Origin: Arthrobacter sp.
GTDB taxonomy: Bacteria; Actinomycetota; Actinomycetes; Actinomycetales; Micrococcaceae
Direction of reading: 5' to 3'
Assembly: GCA_031277795.1 (NCBI GenBank)
Contig: JAITLQ010000015.1
Location: 1-64,000 of the forward strand
Length of the DNA stretch: 64,000 nt
Notes under the pieces: generated by a model
What the model was told of the DNA's origin: nothing
The model's database searches: none
The model's input: only the letters and a program-made list of their open reading frames with translations
Position numbers and translations under genes: made by a program
Shown here: positions 54,728 to 62,834 of the stretch, piece after piece
Position numbering within the stretch: the stretch's first letter is position 1
How the letters are laid out: every line of letters begins with the position of its first letter

Positions 54728-55537
54728 ATGAGCTACCCGCCGCAGCCGCCCGTCATGCCTTGGGCCCCGGCGCCGCCTCCCCGGCGGCGGCCGCGTCACC
54801 CGGAGGCCAAGCTCGGCCCCTTCACGTGGCGGGACCTCATCACGGTCCTGGCGTACGCGCTGCTCATGTTCCTGGGGCTCGGGGCGCTGATCCTGTTCAT
54901 CCCGGGCGTGCCGGAGCTGCTCGGTCGCGACGAGAACGCCATGATCTTCGCCGCCAACCTCGTGAGCTACGCGGCGTCGTTCGCGCTCGTCCTGTGGGCG
55001 CTGGGACCCGAGCTGTGGCGCTCCTTCAAGACCTTCCGCTGGTATCCGTGGGCCAAGGGGTTCGGCGTCCCCGGCGCGTGGCTCGTCACGATCATCACCT
55101 CGGCCGTGGTCGTCGCGATCGCCGCGAGCCTCATGGGCATCGACCCGGAGGACATCAACCAGAGCGCCAACCAGCAAGAGGCGAGCGAGCTCATCTCCGC
55201 CATGCCGTTCGCGCTCATGCTGCTCATGGTGGTGATCCTCGGCCCGCTCGTGGAGGAGTTCGTCTTCCGCCACCTGCTCATCGGCAAGCTCTCGCGCTGG
55301 ATCAACCCCTGGATCATGGTGGTTCTCTCGGCGCTGCTGTTCATGTCGCTGCACTTCATCGGCAAGGAATGGCCCACGCCCATCACGGCCGCGCCGTACG
55401 TGGTCATGGGCCTGTCCTTCGGCGCCGGCTACGTGCTCTCGGGTAAGAGCATCGGCTACGCCTGGGTCATGCACGCCTTCTCCAACCTCATGGCGCTCTC
55501 GCTCTCCACGCTGCTGGCGCCCTACCTGCCCTCCTAG
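54728..55537 (+). CDS. CPBP-family intramembrane metalloprotease
   Basis: A 269-aa membrane protein with a Pro-rich N-terminal tail and about seven helices. The catalytic motifs of CAAX-protease/bacteriocin-processing enzymes are present: EEFVFRHLL (EExxxR), FMSLHF and MHAFSNLMAL. ATG 54728 has GGGGAG very close upstream; ATG 54719 is an alternative. In bacteria these proteins process or protect against peptides, or are of unknown role. It is 15 bases before the next MFS gene. Confidence 0.88.
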   Translation: MSYPPQPPVMPWAPAPPPRRRPRHPEAKLGPFTWRDLITVLAYALLMFLGLGALILFIPGVPELLGRDENAMIFAANLVSYAASFALVLWALGPELWRSFKTFRWYPWAKGFGVPGAWLVTIITSAVVVAIAASLMGIDPEDINQSANQQEASELISAMPFALMLLMVVILGPLVEEFVFRHLLIGKLSRWINPWIMVVLSALLFMSLHFIGKEWPTPITAAPYVVMGLSFGAGYVLSGKSIGYAWVMHAFSNLMALSLSTLLAPYLPS

Positions 55538-55552
55538 GAGCTGAACAGCGCA

Positions 55553-56824
55553 GTGTCTTCCTCACCCGTCGCCGGGGGTGCTTCCTCCGGCGGCTCGGCC
55601 TTCGGCGGCCATGAGCGCGGGAGCCGGGGCTACCGGCGCATGACCCTGGCGCTCTTCGCCGCCGGTGTGGCCACGTTCTCCCAGCTCTACTCGGTCCAGG
55701 GCGTGCTCCCGGAACTCGCCGCCGACCAAAGGGTGTCCGAGTCCACGGCGGCGTTGGCCGTGTCCATGTCCACGCTCGGCCTCACCGTGGCGGTCATCCC
55801 GTGGTCGCTGTTGGCCGACCGCCGCGGCCGCCGCTCGACCATGCGGCTCTCCCTCACGGCCGCCGTGGTCCTGGGCCTCCTGGTGCCCTTCGCGCCCACC
55901 TTCGAGGTGCTTCTCGGCCTGCGCTTCGTGGAGGGCCTGGCGCTGGGCGGCATCCCGGCCATCGCGCTGGCCTATCTCACGGAGGAGGTCAGCCCGATCG
56001 CGGCCGCCGTGGCGAGCGGCACCTACATCTCCGGCACGTCGCTGGGCGGGCTCTTCGGCCGGATCGTGGCCGGGCCGCTGAGCGAGTTCATCTCCTGGCG
56101 GGCCGGAACCCTGGTCGTCTCCGTGCTGGCCGCGGTGGCTGGCGTGATCTTCTTCCTCACGGCGCCAGCGCCGCGCGGCTTCGTCCCCGTGGTGAGGCAC
56201 TCCTCGCGCGACATCCCGCTGGCGCGCAAGCTGCTGACCTGCCTCAAGGACCGCCGCTTGGTGGTGCTCTTTGCCCAGGGTGGGCTGCTCATGGGCGGCT
56301 TCGTGGCGGTCTACAACTACCTGGGCTTCAGGCTCCAGGCGCCGCCCTTCCTCCTGCCGGCCGCGCTCTCCTCCCTCCTCTTCCTCGCCTACCTCTCGGG
56401 CACCTGGTCCTCCGCGTTCTCCGGGCGCCTCGCCGCGCGGCGCGGGCGCCTTCCCGTGTTGCTCGGCTCGGCCGGCCTCATGCTCCTGGGGCTGGTCACC
56501 ACGGGCGCCGGCTGGCTGCCCGCCGTGGTCCTGGGGCTCCTGGTCTTCACGGCCGGCTTCTTCGCCGCCCACGCGACGGCCTCCGGCTGGGTGCCGCGCC
56601 TCGTCAAAACGGGGCGGGCCCAGGCCTCGAGCCTGTACAACCTCGCGTACTACGGCGGCTCCTCGCTCTTCGGCTGGGCCGTGGGGCTCGCGTTCCAGTC
56701 CCTCGGCTGGGGCGGCGTGGTGGTCGCCGTGGGCGCCATGATCCTGCTGGCCATGCTCCTGGCCTGGGGCGTTCTGCGCGGCGAGCCGAGCGGCCCGCGC
56801 GAGCCCAGCGACTCTACGCTCTGA
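55553..56824 (+). CDS. MFS transporter, YnfM-like
   Basis: A 423-aa, 12-helix major facilitator. After a Ser/Gly-rich N-terminus the sequence FSQLYSVQGVLPELAADQRVS, ADRRGRRSTM, GLALGGIPAIALAYLTEEVS and YISGTSLGGLFGRIVAGPLS (motif pieces) resembles E. coli YnfM-type exporters of small molecules. GTG 55553 is preceded by TAGGAG at some distance. It is probably co-transcribed with the CPBP protease gene. Confidence 0.87.
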   Translation: MSSSPVAGGASSGGSAFGGHERGSRGYRRMTLALFAAGVATFSQLYSVQGVLPELAADQRVSESTAALAVSMSTLGLTVAVIPWSLLADRRGRRSTMRLSLTAAVVLGLLVPFAPTFEVLLGLRFVEGLALGGIPAIALAYLTEEVSPIAAAVASGTYISGTSLGGLFGRIVAGPLSEFISWRAGTLVVSVLAAVAGVIFFLTAPAPRGFVPVVRHSSRDIPLARKLLTCLKDRRLVVLFAQGGLLMGGFVAVYNYLGFRLQAPPFLLPAALSSLLFLAYLSGTWSSAFSGRLAARRGRLPVLLGSAGLMLLGLVTTGAGWLPAVVLGLLVFTAGFFAAHATASGWVPRLVKTGRAQASSLYNLAYYGGSSLFGWAVGLAFQSLGWGGVVVAVGAMILLAMLLAWGVLRGEPSGPREPSDSTL

Positions 56825-56855
56825 GCCGGACGGCTCCGCGGGCTGTCTTGGAACG

Positions 56856-57206
56856 GTGGCAACTGAACGGAAACGTGGCGCGATGCGAGAACAGCTCGAA
56901 AAGGCCAAACGAGGAGCACAGGACAAGGTCCTAGCTGTTGCCTCACGGCTCCGAGAGGCCTTGCATGTGCCCGGGCCCTTGGAGCTGGCTCGTGATGCTC
57001 TGGAAGCTCAACAGAAGTGGTTTGAGGTCCAGATTGCGCACGGCACCGGCAACGGGCTGGTGCTCTGCCAGATTGAGGAGCTGGGTTGGGAACTCCACTC
57101 CGCGAGCCACGTAGCTGACGTTTCCTCGCTCGGCACGGGTGAGGACCAGACGATCTCGACGGTGCTGGTGGGCATCTACCTCTTCAGGAACCAGCATTTC
57201 GCCTGA
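56856..57206 (+). CDS. Hypothetical protein, 116 aa
   Basis: Unassigned. A basic helical N-terminus (MREQLEKAKRGAQDKVLAVA) leads into an alpha/beta domain with WFEVQIAHGTGNGLVLCQIE, LGWELHSASHVADVSS and VLVGIYLFRN, which looks well conserved and resembles a family common in actinobacteria and their phages. GTG 56856 or ATG 56883 may be the start; neither has a clear ribosome site. G+C is somewhat lower than in its neighbours. Confidence 0.62.
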   Translation: MATERKRGAMREQLEKAKRGAQDKVLAVASRLREALHVPGPLELARDALEAQQKWFEVQIAHGTGNGLVLCQIEELGWELHSASHVADVSSLGTGEDQTISTVLVGIYLFRNQHFA

Positions 57207-57312
57207 GCGTGCGGCGGCCGAGCCGCCGCAGCCCTTCCGCTCGGGTGCTGCGCGGGCCAGGATGGGGGACAAGCCAAGCCGGGCCACGGGGCAGCGAGCA
57301 AAGGAGCATGCC

Positions 57313-57684
57313 ATGCACTACACGATCCTGTTGTACGCGCCGGAGCCGGCCCCCGGCGAGGTCGCTCCCGAGGTCATCGAGGCGGCCAAGGCCGGGTACC
57401 GCGTGTTCGCGAGCGAGCTCGTGGAACGCGGCGTCTTCGTGGCCGGCGAGGTCTTCGACGCGGAGGATACCGCCGTGTGCGTGGCGGAGCGCGAGGGGGC
57501 AACCCACCTGACGGTGGGCCCGCCGGAGCGTCTCACGCAGCCGCTCGGTGCGGTCTTCATCGTTGATGTTGAGTCGCGGGACGAGGCCGTCGTCTGGGCC
57601 AAGAAATGCCCGGGCGTGGCCTACGGGACGCTCGAGGTGCGGGCCGCCGCCACCTCGATCACGCCCGAGGGGACGTGGGCCTAG
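57313..57684 (+). CDS. YCII-related protein
   Basis: A 123-aa ferredoxin-fold protein of the YCII family (MHYTILLYAPEPAPG, FVAGEVFDAEDTAVC, FIVDVESRDEAVVWAKKCPG, then TLEVR). AAGGAG lies six bases before ATG 57313. Actinobacterial members often work with ECF sigma factors or are of unknown function; none is nearby. It overlaps the convergent GNAT gene by 26 bases. Confidence 0.85.
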   Translation: MHYTILLYAPEPAPGEVAPEVIEAAKAGYRVFASELVERGVFVAGEVFDAEDTAVCVAEREGATHLTVGPPERLTQPLGAVFIVDVESRDEAVVWAKKCPGVAYGTLEVRAAATSITPEGTWA

Positions 57685-58255
57685 GCCATTCCTCTGCCAG
57701 CAGCGCGTAGGTGACGCCGTCGAGCCAGCCGTGCGTGCCGTGCAGGGACTCCTTGACGGCATAGGCCTCGCGGCGCATGCCCACGCGTTCCATGAGGCGC
57801 CACGACGCCTCGTTCCGGGCAAAGGCGCCGGCCGTCACGCGGCGCAGGCCCAGCGGACCGAAGCAGATGTCGAACGCCGCGCGGACCGCCTCGCTCGCGT
57901 AGCCGTGCCCCTGCACGTCGGGGTGGAGCGTCCAACCGAGCTCGGCCTCGACGCCCCGGGCGGCGTCGGCCACCTCGCGCTGACCCCAGCCGTCGCCGAG
58001 GCGGATCATGAGGTCGCCCACCACGCGGCCCTCCAGCTCGATCGCCAGGTTGATCGCGAGCCGCCGCGGGTACTCGGCGTCCCAATCGGCGCGATCCCGA
58101 GGGATCCAGCCGAGCCACTCGCTCACCGCGGGGAGGCTGCGGTGCTCCCACAGCGCGTCCGAGTCGGCCAGCGTGGCCCGGCGCAGCACGAGGCGCTCGG
58201 TGCGCCACGGCCAGGCGACGGCATCCAGGGGATCGGGGCTCTGCTCTTCGCTCAC
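57659..58255 (-). CDS. GNAT-family N-acetyltransferase (RimJ/RimL-like)
   Basis: A 198-aa acetyltransferase of the RimJ/RimL-like group: TERLVLRRATLADSDALWEH at the start, GWTLHPDVQGHGYASEAVRA for acetyl-CoA binding and NEASWRLMERVGMRREAYAV near the end. GTG 58255 is preceded by CATACT and seven bases, suggesting a leaderless mRNA; ATG 58279 is an alternative but has no ribosome site. Substrate may be a protein N-terminus, amino acid or antibiotic. Its 3' end overlaps the YCII gene by 26 bases. Confidence 0.82.
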   Translation of the reverse strand: MSEEQSPDPLDAVAWPWRTERLVLRRATLADSDALWEHRSLPAVSEWLGWIPRDRADWDAEYPRRLAINLAIELEGRVVGDLMIRLGDGWGQREVADAARGVEAELGWTLHPDVQGHGYASEAVRAAFDICFGPLGLRRVTAGAFARNEASWRLMERVGMRREAYAVKESLHGTHGWLDGVTYALLAEEWPRPTSPRA

Positions 58256-58530
58256 GCCGACCAGTATGGTCTCTTTCATGCACGACGGCGCGGGGCCGGG
58301 CGGGTGCCCGGGCTCGCTTCGCGGGTGGGCGGCCGTCAGGTCGCACCTGCGGTGGCGTCGGCGGTGCCCGCCGCATCGGGACCTGCGTGAAGTGAGCCGA
58401 GCCGTGCGGGTCGCAAAGCGCGAGGGCGTTGCCTCCCGGGCCACGCCCGGCGTTCGGTGACCGGCGCGCCCGAGGCGCGGGATCGACGTCGGGCATGAAA
58501 GCACGCGAAGTCAGGACGAGAGGGAGAAGC

Positions 58531-59697
58531 ATGGCCGAGGCCTACATCGTCGACGCGCTGCGCACGCCCGTGGGCAAGCGCGGCAAGGGCCTGGCCGGGG
58601 TGCACCCGCTCGACCTCGCCGCCGCGCCGCTCGCCGCCCTGATGGGACGCTCGGGGGTGGACCCGGCCGCCGTGGACGAGGTGATCCTCGGGTGCATCGA
58701 CCAGCTGGGCCCGCAGTCCATGAACATCGCGCGCAACGCGTGGCTCGCGGCCGGCCTGCCGACGTCGGTGCCGGGCACCACGGTGGAGCGGCAGTGCGGC
58801 TCCGGGCAGCAGGCCGTGAGCCTCGCCGCGCGGGCCGTGCTCTCCGGCGCCGCGGATCTGGTGGTGGCCGGCGGCGCGCAGTCGATGAGCGCCGTGCCGC
58901 TGCAGTCCTCCAACGTGGCGGCCGCCGCGTGGGGCTTCCCCGACCCGTTCGCCGGATCGCGCCGGTGGGCGCGGCGCTACGGGGAGCAGGAGATCTCGCA
59001 GTTTCGCGGGGCGGAACTCATGGCGCGGCACTGGGGCCTGACGCGTGCCGAGCTCGAGGGCTTTGCCGTGGCCTCCCACGAACGGGCGCTGGCCGCGCAG
59101 GCGGCCGGGGCGTTCGAGCGGGAGATGGACGGGTTGGCCGGGGCGCCCGAGCTGGACGGCCTGGCCAAGGACGAGGGGCCGCGCACGCCGGACCCGGCAC
59201 GCATGGCGGCGCTCGAGCCCATCGTGGCCGGCGGGCTGCACACGGCGGCGACGGCCTCGCAGGCGTCGGACGGGGCGGCGGCGTTGCTCGTGGCCTCCGA
59301 GCGGGCGGTCGAGGAGCACGGGCTGACGCCGCGGGCCCGCATCGTGCACACCTCGGCGCGGGGCGGGGACCCCGTCATGATGCTGGCCGCGCCCATCGAG
59401 GCCACGCGGCACGCCCTGCGGAGGGCCGGACTGGGCGTGGCCGACATCGACGTCTTCGAGGTCAACGAGGCGTTTTCGGCGGTGCCGCTCGCGTGGATGC
59501 GCGAGCTCGGGGCCGATCCGGTGCGCGTGAATCCGCGCGGCGGGGCGATCGCCTTGGGCCATCCGATCGGTGCGACGGGCGCGCGGTTGCTCGTGTCGCT
59601 CCTGCACACGCTTGAGGACACGGGCGGGCGGCGCGGGCTGCTCACGATGTGTGAGGGCGGCGGGCAAGCGGACGTCACGGTGCTCGAGCTGGTCTAG
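58531..59697 (+). CDS. Acetyl-CoA C-acetyltransferase (thiolase)
   Basis: A 388-aa thiolase. The catalytic residues are all present at standard positions: Cys89 (VERQCGSGQQAV), His344 (ALGHPIGATGAR) and Cys374 (MCEGGGQADVTV). NEAFSAVPLAWMRELG is typical. GAGGGAG precedes ATG 58531. It may serve fatty acid breakdown or acetoacetyl-CoA synthesis; the neighbours give no decision. A DapA-like gene follows after 64 bases, possibly in the same transcript. Confidence 0.92.
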   Translation: MAEAYIVDALRTPVGKRGKGLAGVHPLDLAAAPLAALMGRSGVDPAAVDEVILGCIDQLGPQSMNIARNAWLAAGLPTSVPGTTVERQCGSGQQAVSLAARAVLSGAADLVVAGGAQSMSAVPLQSSNVAAAAWGFPDPFAGSRRWARRYGEQEISQFRGAELMARHWGLTRAELEGFAVASHERALAAQAAGAFEREMDGLAGAPELDGLAKDEGPRTPDPARMAALEPIVAGGLHTAATASQASDGAAALLVASERAVEEHGLTPRARIVHTSARGGDPVMMLAAPIEATRHALRRAGLGVADIDVFEVNEAFSAVPLAWMRELGADPVRVNPRGGAIALGHPIGATGARLLVSLLHTLEDTGGRRGLLTMCEGGGQADVTVLELV

Positions 59698-59761
59698 GGC
59701 GGGCGCTCATTCCCCGAGAAGAAGGCTTGGTTCCGGGCGGGACCACGGCGAGGATGAGGGC

Positions 59762-60664
59762 ATGGACTTCACCGGGCTGAGCGCCTTCGCCCCCACCCCC
59801 TTCGTCGACGGTGCGCCGGACGAGGCGGCCTTCCGCCGGATCGTGGGCGGACTGGCGACCAGCGGCGTCGACTCGATCGGTGCCCTCGGCTCCACCGGCC
59901 ACTACGCCTACCTGAGCCTCGAGGAGCGCGTGCGGCTCGCGCGCGCCGCCGTTCAGGAGGCCGGGGACGTCCCGGTCCTCGTGAGCATCGGGGCGCCGGC
60001 CACGCGTGCGGTCCTGGAGCTGGCCGACGGCGTGCAGGCCGCCGGGGCCTCCGGTGTGCTCCTGGCGCCCGTCTCCTACCAGCGCCTCACGCGCGCCGAG
60101 GTCCTGGGGCTCTACCGCGACGCCTGCGCCGAGCTCTCGGTGCCGCTGTGCCTGTACGACAACCCCGGCACCACGGGTTTCACCTTCGACGACGAGCTCT
60201 ACGCCCAGATCGCCGCGCTGTCTCCGGTGGCCTCCGTCAAGATCCCCGGAGTGCCGCTCGGTCCCGGCGAGGCGGCGGCCCGTGTGGCACAGCTGCGCGG
60301 GGTCCTGCCGGCCGGTGTGAGCATCGGCGTTTCGGGGGACCAGAGCGCCGCGGCCGGTCTGCTGGCGGGCTGCGATGCCTGGTACTCGGTCATCGCCGGG
60401 TCGCTGCCCGGGCCAGCGCTGCGCCTCGCCAGGGCCGGACTCGCCGGCGACGCCGAGGCCACGCGCGCGGCCGACGCTGCCTTCTCGTGGCTGTGGGCGC
60501 TCTTCACGCGCCGCGGCTCGGCCCGCGTGGCCGCCGCCGTGGCCACGCAGCTGGGCCTGGGAACCGACTTCCTGCCGCGCCCGCTGCTGCCGTTGGGTGA
60601 GGCCGAACAGGCCGAGGTGGCCGAGGCCATCGCGGCGCTCGAGGCCGCCGTCGGGGAGCGGTGA
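59762..60664 (+). CDS. DapA-family lyase/aldolase
   Basis: A 300-aa TIM-barrel protein of the dihydrodipicolinate synthase/N-acetylneuraminate lyase family. The Schiff-base lysine is Lys160 (ASVKIPG) and the catalytic tyrosine Tyr132 (CLYDNPGTTG); ALGSTGHYAYLSLEER binds the pyruvate or keto substrate. It lacks the usual GTTGE, having GSTGHYA, so it is probably not the lysine-pathway enzyme but a paralogue acting on another 2-oxo acid. Next gene overlaps its stop by four bases (GTGA). Confidence 0.87.
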   Translation: MDFTGLSAFAPTPFVDGAPDEAAFRRIVGGLATSGVDSIGALGSTGHYAYLSLEERVRLARAAVQEAGDVPVLVSIGAPATRAVLELADGVQAAGASGVLLAPVSYQRLTRAEVLGLYRDACAELSVPLCLYDNPGTTGFTFDDELYAQIAALSPVASVKIPGVPLGPGEAAARVAQLRGVLPAGVSIGVSGDQSAAAGLLAGCDAWYSVIAGSLPGPALRLARAGLAGDAEATRAADAAFSWLWALFTRRGSARVAAAVATQLGLGTDFLPRPLLPLGEAEQAEVAEAIAALEAAVGER

Positions 60665-61173
60665 CGCCTCCGCCCGAGCCGCCTGAACTGCCCCGGTCTC
60701 CCGGGCAGGCGGGGGCGCCGGGGGCGGCGGGCGGCGAGGCTGCCTCACGCGAGGGCGAGGAGTACGACGCCGCGTGGCGGCTCGTGCGCGAAGCGGTCCT
60801 GGGCGCGTGCGCGCCTTGGGCGAGCGCCGGCCGAGCGAGCGTCGAGGAACGTGACCTCGACCATGACTTTGGGCCCGAGCTGGAGATCACCCCGGTGGAG
60901 TCGCGCGCCGCTGAAATCCTGGTGAGCCTTGCGGACCAGCAGGAGGCATCGATGACGTGCGGCGAGGTCTTCTTCTGGGTCTGGGCCAAGGAACCCGAGG
61001 ATCTCGCGGCCAAGGTGGCGGCTGTGGCTGCCGATGTCATGACTCACGGCATGGTGAGCGCTGGCGAGGGTGCTCGCCTCCTGACGGGGACGTCCGGTCA
61101 CGGCGTGGGCCAGGCATCGTGGGTCCCGTGGCGCTGGCGCCGCGGCAAGCGGGTGTTCCTGCCGTACGGCTAG
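60661..61173 (+). CDS. Hypothetical protein, 170 aa
   Basis: Unassigned. GTG 60661 overlaps the DapA-like stop. The first 30 residues are Pro/Gly-rich. The rest is an alpha/beta domain with AWRLVREAVLGACAPW, ELEITPVESRAAEILVSLAD and EVFFWVWAKEPEDLAAKVAA, ending in a basic aromatic tail (WVPWRWRRGKRVFLPYG). No membrane segment. Translational coupling suggests it is made with the lyase, but a shared function is not evident. Confidence 0.62.
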   Translation: MTPPPEPPELPRSPGQAGAPGAAGGEAASREGEEYDAAWRLVREAVLGACAPWASAGRASVEERDLDHDFGPELEITPVESRAAEILVSLADQQEASMTCGEVFFWVWAKEPEDLAAKVAAVAADVMTHGMVSAGEGARLLTGTSGHGVGQASWVPWRWRRGKRVFLPYG

Positions 61174-61231
61174 CTCGCGCCCCACCCGGCCGTGCGTCGT
61201 CGGGCGGGGAAGGGACGCGCCCCGCGGGCGC

Positions 61232-62041
61232 TCAGCGCACGCGGTACGTGATGACCTCGGTGACGTGGCGGACCTTGAGGAGCTGACGGCCGGCGGTGCC
61301 CGGATCGGCGTCGAGGATCGCCTCCATTCCCGCGAGGGTCGCGGCGCGGTCGGGGGCGGAGGAGGCCAGGAGCGTGCTGACCGTGCCCCAGCGCTGCAGG
61401 TAGTCGCTGCGGGTGAGGTGCTCGCTCCACTGCAGGTGTTCTCCGCGCAGGGTCTCGAAGCCGGGGAGGGCGGGGGTATGGACGGGCCCGCCGAGGGCCA
61501 GCGCCCCGGTGGTGTCCCCGAGATCGCGGGGAGGATGCGCCAGGCGGTAGCACGCGCGATCCCACGCGCAGCGCGGGTCGGGCACCGTCCAGACGATGGC
61601 GAGCACGCCGCCCGGGCGCAGCACACGCGCGATCTCGGCGGAGGCGGCGTCGCGATCGAACCAGTGGAACGCCTGGGCCACGGTGACCACGTCGAGCGAG
61701 GAGTCCGGGAGCGGCAGCGCCTCGGCGAGGCCCACGTGGGTCGTCACGGAGGGGAGCTTGGCGCTCAGCTGGGCCAGCATGTCGGCGGAGGGATCGATCG
61801 CCGTGACGGCGTCCGCGCGGCCGGCCAGGAGCTCCGTGAGCTTGCCCGTGCCGGCGCCCAGGTCGAGAACGTCGCCGAGCAGGCCGCCGCGGGCCGCCGC
61901 GATGCGCCTGACCGTCTCGAGGGGGAAACCGGGGCGGTAGCGGTCGTAGTTCGCGCCGTTGCCGAGGAAGGTCGCCGCCAGCTCGGCGCGGGCGGCGGGC
62001 GTCCGCGGGGTGTCGGTGGGGGAGTCCGCGAGCGTCGTCAT
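61232..62041 (-). CDS. SAM-dependent methyltransferase, class I
   Basis: A 269-aa methyltransferase. The SAM-binding motif is DVLDLGAGTGKLTELLA, followed by VTAIDPSADMLAQL, VGLAEALPLPDSSLDVVTVA and QAFHWFDRDAASAEIARVLR, the pattern of the methyltransferase-11/Trm9-like group. The C-terminal third (GEHLQWSEHLTRSDYLQRWG) is typical of small-molecule methylating enzymes. ATG 62041 is chosen because upstream codons are not conserved in character. Substrate unknown. Confidence 0.88.
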   Translation of the reverse strand: MTTLADSPTDTPRTPAARAELAATFLGNGANYDRYRPGFPLETVRRIAAARGGLLGDVLDLGAGTGKLTELLAGRADAVTAIDPSADMLAQLSAKLPSVTTHVGLAEALPLPDSSLDVVTVAQAFHWFDRDAASAEIARVLRPGGVLAIVWTVPDPRCAWDRACYRLAHPPRDLGDTTGALALGGPVHTPALPGFETLRGEHLQWSEHLTRSDYLQRWGTVSTLLASSAPDRAATLAGMEAILDADPGTAGRQLLKVRHVTEVITYRVR

Positions 62042-62161
62042 GACGCGATTTTTGCCCCGTGTGACGGCCCCGGACAAGGGTCCGTGACACGCGACGACAT
62101 ACGAGCCGAGCGCTCGAAAACCCCGGCGCACGCCGTGCGTGGCGAGGCAGGGAGGCGAACC

Positions 62162-62608
62162 TCAGGCCGTGACGAGGCGCTGCAGCGCGTCGAGGAAACC
62201 CTCGTAGCCGGCGATCGTGGCGCGCTTGGCCTCGTCGGGGAAACCGGGGGTGTCCTGCTCGAGGTGCACGCGCGTGCCCTCGCCGAAGGCGGTCAGCTCC
62301 ACGCGGACCTCGGCCCGGGCCGGGTCATGCGGCTGATCCGTCAGCGTGAAGACCACGCGCGTGTGCGGGGTGACCTCGCGGAACTCGCCGGTCCAGGCGA
62401 TGGTGTTGCCGTCCGGCAGCACCATGGTGGCGCGCCATGCGCGGCCCGGCTCCGCCACGAAGTCCAGCGTCTCGGCCGGCACGGCCACCTGATCCCCGCC
62501 GAACCACGCCGCGAAGTCCCCGGCCGTCGTGAAGGCCGCGAAGACCCGGCTGGAGGGGGCGGCGATGTCGCGGTCGATCTCGATGCCCTCGGGCGTCAGG
62601 CCGGTCAT
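62162..62608 (-). CDS. SRPBCC/AHSA1-domain protein
   Basis: A 148-aa single-domain protein of the START/AHSA1-like fold: IEIDRDIAAPSSRVFAAFTT, WFGGDQVAVP, GRAWRATMVLPDG, HTRVVFTLTD and a C-terminal long helix (GYEGFLDALQRLV). GAGGAG lies five bases before ATG 62608. Proteins of this type bind hydrophobic ligands. Co-directional with the methyltransferase 120 bases downstream. Confidence 0.86.
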   Translation of the reverse strand: MTGLTPEGIEIDRDIAAPSSRVFAAFTTAGDFAAWFGGDQVAVPAETLDFVAEPGRAWRATMVLPDGNTIAWTGEFREVTPHTRVVFTLTDQPHDPARAEVRVELTAFGEGTRVHLEQDTPGFPDEAKRATIAGYEGFLDALQRLVTA

Positions 62609-62690
62609 GGTGTCTCCTCGTTGAGAACGCGTCGGTGTGGGCGCCCGGGCGAGGTGCCCGACGGCGCTGTGATCACCCATTGTGCCCCGC

Positions 62691-62747
62691 CTCGCCTCCT
62701 GCACGGTCACCACGGCCGCCCGCCGTGGTGACCGTGCGGGAGGTGAG
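62691..62747. repeat. Strong hairpin between divergent genes
   Basis: A 25-pair stem (two G-U pairs) with a seven-base loop; the inner 15 pairs are perfect. It lies between the divergent SRPBCC and SulP genes, so it is not an ordinary terminator for either. Confidence 0.8.
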
Positions 62748-62834
62748 GCCTGGCGCGCGCCCGACCCCGGGCCGCCGCCCGCGGCCGCCACCCCTAAGAT
62801 GGAGGGTCGCCCCGCACCCTCACCCAGGAGCCGC

